Assembly: GCF_001049755.1 (NCBI RefSeq)
Contig: NZ_CVLB01000001.1
Location: 1,692,995-1,756,994 of the forward strand
Direction of reading: 5' to 3'
DNA length: 64,000 nucleotides
Source of the DNA: Brachyspira suanatina
GTDB taxonomy: Bacteria; Spirochaetota; Brachyspiria; Brachyspirales; Brachyspiraceae
Shown here: positions 8,389 to 16,532 of the stretch, one piece after another
Layout: every line of letters starts with the position of its first letter
Numbering within the stretch: the first letter of the stretch is position 1
Notes under the pieces: generated by a model
What the model was told of the DNA's origin: nothing
Database searches by the model: none
What the model saw: the letters and a program-made list of their open reading frames with translations, nothing else
Position numbers and translations under genes: made by a program

Positions 8389-10011
8389 TTAATTTTCTTC
8401 TAAATGAGCATAGAAAAACTTGTGGAATCCTAACGGATTGTATACAACATCTTTTAATTTAGGATTAACAAGCAAAGGCTCTGTGAAGAAATAAAGAGGT
8501 ATAGCTCCCATATCTTCTTCTATAAGAATTCTTTCTGCTTCATGCATAGCCTGCATTCTTATATTATTATCATCTGTAGACATAGCCTGTCCTATAAGCT
8601 CATCATATTTTTTATTGCTGTATCCACCATTATTTTGTGTGTTATAACTAGTAAACAAACTCATCATTGACATAGGATCAGAATAATCTGCAGACCAATA
8701 AAGTCTTCCTATCATGAAATTCTTTTCTAATAAAGTTTGTCCAAGCAAAGCATTATCTATTTGAGTAATAGTAGAATCTATATTAAGATGCTCTTTCCAC
8801 ATTTGCTGTACTGCTTCAAATATTTCTACATGGTTGCCCGGATCTGTTTTAAATTCTATAACAGGAAAACCTTCTCCATTAGAATATCCAGCATCAGCTA
8901 AAAGTTTCTTAGCCATTTCTATATTTTTAGCATATCCTTCTTTTGATATATCATAAAAATCTCCGCCATTGATTCTAAAATCACCATTAACATCATTAAC
9001 AGCATAAGGCACCCAACCGCCTGCAGGTTTTTGTCCACCTTTTGTAACTTGTTCCACTATATAATTTCTATCTATAGCAAGCGATAATGCTTTCCTTACT
9101 CTAGGATCTTTTAAGTATTGATTAGTAACATTTATAGGATAATAGTATGTAGCTATAAGAGGCTTAATCTGTATCAAACCCTCTTCTGTAAGTGTAGGTA
9201 TATCCTTTTGAGGAGGTTCATAAGCCATATGTAAAGAACCGTCTTTTATTCCGGCAACAGCAGCAGCTCCGTTTTGCATAAATACAAATGTTATTTTTTC
9301 TGCCACTATTGTATCAGCATTCCAATAATTAGGATTTTTTACCATTATTATATTTTCATCTATATTTCTTTCAGACATAACATAAGGTCCATTACCTATA
9401 TAAGTTTCAGGGCTTAATGTCCATTTATCTCCATACTGTTCTATTATGTCCTTTCTTAAAGGTGAAAATGTAGGGAAAGCAATTACTTCCAAGAAATAAG
9501 CCGTAGGAGCTTCTAATTCTACAACTAATGTATGATCATCAAGAGCTTTTATTCCTAATGAATCAACAGGTAATTCACCTCTTGTAATAGCCATAGCATT
9601 TTTTACAGGTTCATGCTGATAACTATATTCACTTGCTACTTTAGGATCAACTTGTCTTTGCCAGCTATATACAAAATCCCCAGCAACAACAGGTTTTCCG
9701 TCAGACCAAGTAGAATTAGTTCTCAAGAAAAATGTATAAGTTTTTCCATCTTCACTAATTTCCCAACTCTCAGCAACACCTGGAACTATTTTATTATTTC
9801 TATCTCTTACTGTTAATCCTTCAAATACATGAGATATGTAAATTACACCATATATTTGAGCATTCAAACTAGGGTCTATAGTTTTTGGCTCAACGCTTAA
9901 ATTGACGATTATACCTTTATCATTAGCACTGTCTTTTTTAGAACAAGAAGCTGCAAATAAAAGTACAAGACAAATACTAATAAAAGACAGAAAAATCTTT
10001 CTACTTTTCAT
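8389..10011 (-). CDS. Oligopeptide ABC transporter substrate-binding lipoprotein (OppA-like)
   Basis: The protein has about 540 residues. A lipoprotein signal ends in LFAASC, with lipidated Cys near residue 23. The rest matches family 5 solute-binding proteins (SBP_bac_5): an early EPKTIDPSLNAQIYG, the AESWEISEDGKTYTFFLR segment and a C-terminal region ending near SIPLYFF-type sequence. It should bind peptides on the outer face of the inner membrane and hand them to a permease not encoded nearby. The frame opens at an ATG at 10023, but GGAG in its first codons lies six bases before the ATG at 10011, so the latter is the likely start. Confidence 0.88.
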   Translation of the reverse strand: MKSRKIFLSFISICLVLLFAASCSKKDSANDKGIIVNLSVEPKTIDPSLNAQIYGVIYISHVFEGLTVRDRNNKIVPGVAESWEISEDGKTYTFFLRTNSTWSDGKPVVAGDFVYSWQRQVDPKVASEYSYQHEPVKNAMAITRGELPVDSLGIKALDDHTLVVELEAPTAYFLEVIAFPTFSPLRKDIIEQYGDKWTLSPETYIGNGPYVMSERNIDENIIMVKNPNYWNADTIVAEKITFVFMQNGAAAVAGIKDGSLHMAYEPPQKDIPTLTEEGLIQIKPLIATYYYPINVTNQYLKDPRVRKALSLAIDRNYIVEQVTKGGQKPAGGWVPYAVNDVNGDFRINGGDFYDISKEGYAKNIEMAKKLLADAGYSNGEGFPVIEFKTDPGNHVEIFEAVQQMWKEHLNIDSTITQIDNALLGQTLLEKNFMIGRLYWSADYSDPMSMMSLFTSYNTQNNGGYSNKKYDELIGQAMSTDDNNIRMQAMHEAERILIEEDMGAIPLYFFTEPLLVNPKLKDVVYNPLGFHKFFYAHLEEN

Positions 10012-10046
10012 AATTAACTCCATTAAAAATTAAACTTAGTAAATTA

Positions 10047-10075
10047 ATTTTATATAATTTTACAAACTTAGTCAA
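10047..10075 (-). promoter_or_regulatory. Promoter of the OppA-like gene
   Basis: On the minus strand TTGACT (10070-10075) and TAAAAT (10047-10052) are separated by 17 bases, about 35 bases before the start codon. Confidence 0.5.
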
Positions 10076-10106
10076 TTAGAAAAAATATAAAAAATTACAA
10101 ACAGAA

Positions 10107-11102
10107 TTAAATATTTTTTATTTGATTCTTACATTTTCCTGTATTTTTGAATTCAAATATGTTATCAATAGAAATACTCACCATATTAAGTAATGCTTCG
10201 TCAGTATAAAAAGCAAAATGCGGAGTTATTATAACATTATCCATTTTAAATAATTCTTCTATAATTTCATCTTTTAATACAGTATTTCTTATATCTTTAT
10301 TAACATATTCTATCTCATTAGAATATACATCTAAAGCAGCTCCTCCAATATGTCCGCTTTTTAACCCATCAAGCAAATCTTTATTATTAACTATTCCGCC
10401 TCTGCTTACATTAATAATATAAACTCCTTTTTTCATTTTATTTATAGAATCTTTGCAAATCATATTTTCAGTTTCTTTGCTGTATGGTATATGATATATT
10501 ATGGCATCACTATTTTTATATAATTCATCCAAACTCACATATTCTGCATAATTTTTTATTTCCTCTTTTTCTGTTCTTGAATATACAAATATATTTTTAG
10601 GAGAAAATCCTTTAAGATGTTTCACAGTTAAAGATCCAATCCTACCTGTACCCACAACACCAATATTTAAATTTCTAATCTCTTTTGCAACAAGACCTGT
10701 CCTTGTATAATTTCTGTTATAGCCATTTATAAGAAGATTATTATAATTTTTAATTAGAGAAAGCAAAGAAAGAATAGTAAATTCACTTACAGAATTAGGA
10801 GAATATGAAGGTACATTTGCTATTTTTATACCTATTTTATTGGCATAATCAATATCTATATTATCATATCCAACAGATCTAGTACTCATATATTTCACAC
10901 CGTATTCTTTCAATTTATCAAGAACTTTATCAGTAATAGCATCTCTTGCATTAAAAACTATAGAATCAAAACCTTCAGCATCTTTAACATTATCAATATT
11001 TAAATGATGTTTATGTAATGTAAATTTTGTATTATATTTTTTTTCCATTAATTTAAAAAATTCTGCTTCATCATCTAAAAATGAATATACAACTATACTC
11101 AT
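10107..11102 (-). CDS. D-isomer 2-hydroxyacid dehydrogenase (D-lactate dehydrogenase-like)
   Basis: The protein has 331 residues, typical for the family. The Rossmann NAD-binding motif is GTGRIG (151-156). NVSRGGIVN holds the substrate-binding Arg, a Glu follows in DVYSNEIEY, and the late PHFAFYT supplies the catalytic His. TRSVGYDNID (about 74-83) is characteristic of D-lactate dehydrogenases such as LdhA. It probably reduces pyruvate to D-lactate with NADH in fermentation, although other 2-oxoacids are possible. AAGGAAA precedes the ATG. It is probably a single transcription unit. Confidence 0.82.
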   Translation of the reverse strand: MSIVVYSFLDDEAEFFKLMEKKYNTKFTLHKHHLNIDNVKDAEGFDSIVFNARDAITDKVLDKLKEYGVKYMSTRSVGYDNIDIDYANKIGIKIANVPSYSPNSVSEFTILSLLSLIKNYNNLLINGYNRNYTRTGLVAKEIRNLNIGVVGTGRIGSLTVKHLKGFSPKNIFVYSRTEKEEIKNYAEYVSLDELYKNSDAIIYHIPYSKETENMICKDSINKMKKGVYIINVSRGGIVNNKDLLDGLKSGHIGGAALDVYSNEIEYVNKDIRNTVLKDEIIEELFKMDNVIITPHFAFYTDEALLNMVSISIDNIFEFKNTGKCKNQIKNI

Positions 11103-11253
11103 AATATTTCCTTTAAAATTAAAAAATAATTATATTTAATGATAAACTAGTATATTGTTTTTAAATATATTTATACAAAAAATAAAAATTAGTATTATAA
11201 AAACTTATAGAAAAAGTTTGAATAAATAAAATTAATCAATAATTTATAATAAA

Positions 11254-12282
11254 TCAAGTTTGAAAGAAAAATACATATACTATGGCAATAAAAACAAATA
11301 TTATAATAGCACCCAATCCAAACATCATTAATTTAAATGTATTAACTTTAGAAAATATTTTTTCAAATAGGCCCTTATCTTCATTTTCAATAGTAGGCTC
11401 AGTATATACATCTTTTTCTGGATTGAATAATTTTAACTTGATAGGTTCAATTTCTTCTATGAAACAGCAATATCCGTCTATCAATTTTAATAAAATTTTA
11501 ATAGATTTTTCTTCTACAGTTTTTTCTAAAACTTCAGCAGGAACTAAATATTTAGAGTATTTATCTTTTTTTCCTTTGAGTTCAAGATATATTATATTTT
11601 CTTCTACTGTATTAGAATTTATAGTAACCATAACTTTATCACCAGGAACTATATCATTTATAGATTTTCCTCCTATAGGATCAACCACAAATGAGGCGTT
11701 AATAAGTTTATAAGTAGGAGCATGAACTTCTTCATTTGAAGTGTTTTCAGATTGTGTACCATCACTAGTATTTTGATATGCTGCATGCATAGAATCTGTA
11801 GCTTCCATTTCTTTATTAACATCTTCTATAGCTAAACGTACAGAATTAATATCAATAATACTGCTATTTATATCAAATGTACCTATATGAAAATCCATAA
11901 ATCTATTCATAGCACTAGCAAATATATCAATAATAGAAATACTATTATTATTGCTTTGATATATTATAATATTATTAATATTTTTATCTTCATTAAAGAT
12001 ATTTGATATAATTTCATTAAATTTATCAAAGTATAAATTTTTCTCACTGTTTAATTTATTATAAATTTTAATATGTTTATATAACTCTAATAAATCAGTA
12101 TACGCATTTAAAAAAATTAAAAGTTTCTTATCATCTGAAATAACAAATGCAACATCTATCAAAGTGCTACTATATTTATCTATAAAGAAAACAAGATATA
12201 TGTATTTGTTTAAATCACTATACTCGGCTAATATTTTAATAGCAAGTACTTCATCATTTGGACTTATTTTTTGTTGTGACAT
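11254..12282 (-). CDS. Tail-anchored membrane protein of unknown function
   Basis: The protein has 342 residues and no signal peptide. A single strongly hydrophobic segment lies at the extreme C-terminus (about 319-340), suggesting a cytoplasmic protein anchored by its tail. Residues 1-150 are rich in Ile, Asn and Asp. The part at about 195-290 (VVDPIGGKSINDIVPGDKVM and following) looks like a small beta-barrel, reminiscent of but not assignable to PilZ-type folds. I do not recognise the family. It is divergent from the TPR gene at 12470, with about 190 bases between them. Confidence 0.6.
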   Translation of the reverse strand: MSQQKISPNDEVLAIKILAEYSDLNKYIYLVFFIDKYSSTLIDVAFVISDDKKLLIFLNAYTDLLELYKHIKIYNKLNSEKNLYFDKFNEIISNIFNEDKNINNIIIYQSNNNSISIIDIFASAMNRFMDFHIGTFDINSSIIDINSVRLAIEDVNKEMEATDSMHAAYQNTSDGTQSENTSNEEVHAPTYKLINASFVVDPIGGKSINDIVPGDKVMVTINSNTVEENIIYLELKGKKDKYSKYLVPAEVLEKTVEEKSIKILLKLIDGYCCFIEEIEPIKLKLFNPEKDVYTEPTIENEDKGLFEKIFSKVNTFKLMMFGLGAIIIFVFIAIVYVFFFQT

Positions 12283-12389
12283 AAATCTATACCTATCATA
12301 AAAAATTCTGGCTGTTATTATATCATAACTAATATAATAAACAATACCAAAACATCATCATATCAAAAAATAATTATTAAAATAAACAC

Positions 12390-12418
12390 TTGATTTTTTT
12401 ATGTTTAATTATTATAAT
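12390..12418 (+). promoter_or_regulatory. Promoter of the TPR/XPB pair
   Basis: TTGATT (12390-12395) and a perfect TATAAT (12413-12418) are separated by 17 bases, about 50 bases before the next start codon. Confidence 0.65.
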
Positions 12419-12469
12419 TGCTTATTCTAAATTAATAAATTTCAACAAATAGATTTTAAGAGGATTTTT

Positions 12470-13162
12470 ATGTCTGAAAATACAAATAAATTGCAAAAAA
12501 ATGCAGAATTAATATTTACATATATATATAATAATAGAATAATATTTATATCCGGTTTTGTTTTAATAATTGTAATCATAGCAGGAATTCTACTATATAA
12601 AGCAAATATAGAAAGCCAAGATGCTGCTAGTAATGTAGAATTTGAATCAGCTTTGGCTTTATATAATGTATATCAAAATGCTCAATTACCAGCAGAACAA
12701 TTAAATGATCCTGCTTTAATAATAGATATCACATCAAGATTTCAAAAAGTATATGGTGCTGCTAAAGGCAATAATCTTAAATTAAGAAGTGCATATGCAT
12801 TAGGATGTGTTTATTATGATATAAATAATTTTAAAGAAGCTGAAAAATACTATCAGGAAGTAGCAAATTCAAGGGGATTCTATTTACAGGAAACAGCAAT
12901 GTATAATTTAGCTAATACACAAATAGGTCTTACTAATTATACTCAAGCTGCATCTACTTTAGAAAACTTTATCAAAGCATATCCTAAAAGCTATTTGATA
13001 CCTCAGGCCACTTTAACATTATCTGATGTTTATCTATCTCAAAATGATAAAACAAAAGCATTAAATGTATTAAAGTCTTGGGCTACTAAAAATACTAATA
13101 ATATTGAATATCTTTCTTTATTTAAAGAAACCATCTCATTAATAGAAAATAATGTTTATTAA
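12470..13162 (+). CDS. Membrane-anchored TPR protein (YfgM-like)
   Basis: The protein has 230 residues. A short cytoplasmic N-terminus is followed by one membrane segment (about 23-44), then tetratricopeptide-like helices in the periplasmic part (YYDINNFKEAEKYYQEVANS, QIGLTNYTQAASTLENFIKA). This order matches YfgM/ancillary SecYEG-associated TPR proteins, but length and repeats alone do not prove that role. AGAGGA precedes the ATG. The XPB helicase gene begins 42 bases downstream, so the two are probably co-transcribed. Confidence 0.65.
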   Translation: MSENTNKLQKNAELIFTYIYNNRIIFISGFVLIIVIIAGILLYKANIESQDAASNVEFESALALYNVYQNAQLPAEQLNDPALIIDITSRFQKVYGAAKGNNLKLRSAYALGCVYYDINNFKEAEKYYQEVANSRGFYLQETAMYNLANTQIGLTNYTQAASTLENFIKAYPKSYLIPQATLTLSDVYLSQNDKTKALNVLKSWATKNTNNIEYLSLFKETISLIENNVY

Positions 13163-13204
13163 TAAAATTATTCATTATTAAATATTTCAAGTAAGGAAAA
13201 AAAA

Positions 13205-14899
13205 TTGAATAAGAATGCTCCTCTCATAGTTCAGGGCGATGGTACTATTCTATTAGATGTAAGTACTAAACATTTTGAAGAAATTAGAAATTTTATGTTA
13301 GTATTTGCAGAATTGGTAAAAAGCCCGGAATATATACATACATATAGAATAACATTGGTGTCTTTGTGGAATGCTGCTAGTTTGAATTATACATCAGAGC
13401 AAATACTTAGTTTTTTGAAGAAGTATACATCTTATGAAATACCTAAAAATATAGTAAAGCAGATTGAAACTAGTATAGAAAAATACGGCAGAATAAAAAT
13501 AATAAAAGAAGATGATAAATACTATCTTATAAGTGAAGACAAAAATATTATAGATGAAATTCTGCATTATAAATTGATGACTAAATATATAAAAGCGGAA
13601 ATTAATCCTAATAAATTAGAAATAGATGCTACATACAGAGGACATATCAAACTTGCTCTTATAAATATAGGATACCCTGTTCAGGATTTAGCCGGATATA
13701 AAACAGGAGAAGAATATCATTTTCATATGAGAGATAAATTAGCATCAAGCGGAGATGATTTTGCTTTAAGAGATTATCAAAGAAATTCTGTAGATGCTTT
13801 CTATGCTGACGGAAAACCTGAAGGAGGTGCTGGAGTTATAGCTCTTCCATGCGGTACTGGTAAAACTGTTGTGGGAATTGCTGCAATGCATAAAACTCAA
13901 ACAAAAACTCTTATAATAGTTACTGGTGTTACAGCATGCCGTCAATGGAGAGATGAAATATTGGATAAAACTGATATTCCTCCTGAAGATATAGGCGAAT
14001 ATAACGGACTCAATAAAGAAATAAAGCCTATAACAATAGCCACATACAAAATACTTACATACAGAAAAAATAAAGAATCTCCATTCGTGCATTTTGAATT
14101 ATTCTTTCAGCATAATTGGGGATTAATAATATACGATGAAGTGCATTTGCTTCCTGCTCCTATAATAAAACTTACTAGTGAAATTCAAAGTATGAGAAGA
14201 TTAGGACTTACTGCTACTTTGGTAAGAGAGGATGGACTTGAAAAAGATGTATTCTGTCTTATAGGACCTAAAAAATTCGATATACCTTGGCGTGAATTGG
14301 AAGAAAAGAAATTTATAGCTGAAGCGTACTGTTATGATATAAGAATACCATTAGATGATTCTCATAGATCTGATTATGTTGTATCCAGCGACAAAGTTAA
14401 ATTTAGAATAGCAAGTGAAAATGTATTTAAATATACAATAGTGAAAAAAATCATAGAAAAGCTTGAAGGTAAAAATATCCTTATAATAGGTCAGTATTTA
14501 GATCAATTAAATGAGATGAAAAAAAGAACAGGATATACTATAATCACAGGAAAAACTCCTCAAAGTGAAAGAGATATAATATACAAGAAATTTAAAACTG
14601 GTGAAATAAAAATACTTATAGTAAGTAAAGTTGCCAACTTAGCTGTTGATTTGCCTGATGCTAATGTTTTAATACAGATTTCTGGAACTTTTGGTTCAAG
14701 ACAGGAAGAAGCACAAAGATTAGGAAGAGTACTACGTCCTAAAAAAGGTGAAAATAAAAGCTACTTCTTTTCAATCATCACTACAGATACAAAAGAAGAA
14801 GATTTTGCTCATAAAAGACAATTATTTTTGACAGAACAAGGATATCATTACGAATTAGTAGATAAAGATTCATTTGAAGAATTAGAGTTTAATAATTAA
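13205..14899 (+). CDS. XPB/Rad25-type DNA helicase (bacterial ERCC3)
   Basis: The protein has 564 residues. The N-terminal part (about 1-180) is the XPB-specific damage-recognition-type region. Superfamily 2 helicase motifs follow: LRDYQRNSVDAF, Walker A PCGTGKT (215-221), DEVH box (311-314), LGLTATLVREDG, and motif VI QRLGRVLRPK near 500. It should translocate on double-stranded DNA using ATP, as in nucleotide excision repair or transcription-coupled processes. Bacterial XPB homologues are known in spirochaetes and actinobacteria. The start is a TTG, supported by AAGGA upstream; no ATG fits the conserved N-terminus better. Confidence 0.88.
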   Translation: MNKNAPLIVQGDGTILLDVSTKHFEEIRNFMLVFAELVKSPEYIHTYRITLVSLWNAASLNYTSEQILSFLKKYTSYEIPKNIVKQIETSIEKYGRIKIIKEDDKYYLISEDKNIIDEILHYKLMTKYIKAEINPNKLEIDATYRGHIKLALINIGYPVQDLAGYKTGEEYHFHMRDKLASSGDDFALRDYQRNSVDAFYADGKPEGGAGVIALPCGTGKTVVGIAAMHKTQTKTLIIVTGVTACRQWRDEILDKTDIPPEDIGEYNGLNKEIKPITIATYKILTYRKNKESPFVHFELFFQHNWGLIIYDEVHLLPAPIIKLTSEIQSMRRLGLTATLVREDGLEKDVFCLIGPKKFDIPWRELEEKKFIAEAYCYDIRIPLDDSHRSDYVVSSDKVKFRIASENVFKYTIVKKIIEKLEGKNILIIGQYLDQLNEMKKRTGYTIITGKTPQSERDIIYKKFKTGEIKILIVSKVANLAVDLPDANVLIQISGTFGSRQEEAQRLGRVLRPKKGENKSYFFSIITTDTKEEDFAHKRQLFLTEQGYHYELVDKDSFEELEFNN

Positions 14900-14900
14900 A

Positions 14901-14940
14901 AAAGTTTAACGAATAAAATAATTTACTTGTTAAACTTTAT
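14901..14940 (+). terminator. Hairpin after the XPB gene
   Basis: AAAGTTTAAC and GTTAAACTTT form a 10-bp stem with a long AT-rich loop, two bases after the stop codon. The U-run that follows is short, so termination is likely but not certain. Confidence 0.55.
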
Positions 14941-15062
14941 TAAATTGTAATGTATTTTATACTATTGAATAAAGAAAATAAATCAGTTAATCTAAAATTA
15001 TAAATTATAAACAAATCTTTACTATATCTTTTTTATTTTCAGATTTTTTAAAATCTAACAAA

Positions 15063-16226
15063 TTAAAGCTCTGATGAAAAATCTTCTTCAAGTTTTTTTC
15101 TTAATCTTACAATTCTTCTATTTTTATCTTTTGCAATAAGATTATATATTTCTTTGACATTATCTTTTGTTATAGTTATATAATCTTCTTTAGGATAAAA
15201 TGCTTGCATATATATTTTAAGTCTTGTATGCAATTTGTTTTCATCATCACAAATTAAAGTTATATCTTTTAATTTATCTAAATTCCAATTTTCTAAAGAT
15301 TCATAATGATCAAAATTTTCTGCATATCTAAACATAAACTCTATATTAGTTACTTTCTTTGTATTCCATTTATCCAAAGGCTGATTAAAACTTTCTGCTG
15401 AAAAAAACATACAGCTCATATAGTTTACATTAGACACATTCCAGCTATTTAAAGGCTGATCAAATTTTTTACAATCATCAAACATTCTACACATATTTTC
15501 AACATTTGAAACATTCCATTTATCTAAAGGCTGATTAAAATTCTCACAGCTATTAAACAAATCTTCCATATTTTTTACATTAGATACGTCCCAATCATTA
15601 AGAGGCTGATTAAAAAATGTACAACAACTAAACATATTTGATAAATCTTCAACTTTACTAATATTCCAATTATTTAAAGGCTGATTGAAATTTTTTGCCA
15701 GATTAAACATAAATGACATATCTTCAACATTAGAAGTATCCCATTTATCTAAAGGCTGATTAAAACTTTCTGCTAACTTAAACATACCTCTCATATCTTT
15801 TACTTTAGATACATTCCAGTTATTTAAAGGCTGATTAAAGTTTTTTGCTAAATTAAACATAAAGGACATATCTTCAACATTAGAAGTGTCCCACTTATCT
15901 AAAGGCTGATTAAAAATAGAACAATAGGCAAACATATTATTCATCTTTTTAACTTTAGATACATTCCAATTATTTAAATTAGGATTAAAATCTATTCTTG
16001 ATAAATCTAAAATAAAATTAAAGTCCATAGAGGCAAACATATAAGACATATCCTCAACATTAGAAACATCCCAATCTTCTATGCCTTCAAAATCTTTTCT
16101 TTTACTTTTATGAAAAAGATAACTCATATCTGTAATAAGGCTTGTATCAACACAATCAAGTTTTATGCCGTCTTTAAATACTAATTCTCTTAATTCTTCT
16201 TTTGTAGCTGGTTTGTATTTTTTCAT
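15063..16226 (-). pseudogene. Truncated LRR(DUF285)-DUF4132 paralogue, copy A
   Basis: The open frame gives 387 residues: an N-terminal cap (1-51), ten 25-residue BspA/DUF285 repeats of the form W(D/N)xSxVxxMxxMF...FNQPL (about 52-310), then the start of the linker found in copies B and C, ending at FSSEL. Full-length paralogues continue for about 470 residues. The stop TAA replaces a Ser codon (TCA in copies B and C). Beyond it, in another frame (14960-15058), the sequence resumes with the paralogues' C-terminal LDFKKSENKKDI and a decayed LTDLF end. An internal deletion has therefore removed essentially the whole DUF4132 half. The LRR part could still be translated. AAGGAT precedes the ATG. 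Confidence 0.8.
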
Positions 16227-16335
16227 AAATTAATCCTTATTTCAATTATAATTTTTTATAAAATAAAAGATTATATAATATTAAAGAAATATGTTTTACA
16301 TGTAATATTTATTTATTTTGTATAATAATAAGTAA

Positions 16336-16433
16336 TCAGCCGCACGTATAAAGGACTATCCATAATATTATGATATATTGTGCGGATTGCCACTACGCCT
16401 AGTAGTTGACAAACTATAAAATTTTTAGTATAT
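16336..16433. repeat. Degenerate copy (no. 5) of the TIR-bearing GC-rich element
   Basis: The right end (16406-16433, TTGACAAACTATAAAATTTT and onward) closely matches, as its reverse complement, the left terminal repeat of the copy at 22249 (TATACTAAAAATTTT...GTTTGTCAA). The interior has CCGCAC...GTGCGG and ACTAC...GTAGT inverted repeats and the CTAGT core also seen in other copies. The left terminus is not recognisable. It fills the gap between LRR-DUF4132 copies A and B; the rest of the 16227-16532 gap holds only AT-rich sequence and a terminator. Confidence 0.55.
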
Positions 16434-16480
16434 TTAAAATTAAATACAATTTCTAAAAATTAATTACATATTCTATTATT

Positions 16481-16517
16481 AAAAAAAGAGCAGATAACAA
16501 ACAATGATACCTACTCT
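16481..16517 (-). terminator. Rho-independent terminator of LRR-DUF4132 copy B
   Basis: On the minus strand AGAGTAG (16511-16517) pairs with CTGCTCT (16487-16493), one G-U pair, followed by a run of T. It lies 16 bases after the stop of copy B. Confidence 0.7.
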
Positions 16518-16532
16518 ATTATTAATATACAA

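Noticed and set aside
11282-11713. 143-codon open frame opposite the tail-anchored protein
   Set aside because: It is antisense to a longer frame with a good start site, and its own composition (Ser/Phe/Ile-rich) is typical of a shadow frame.
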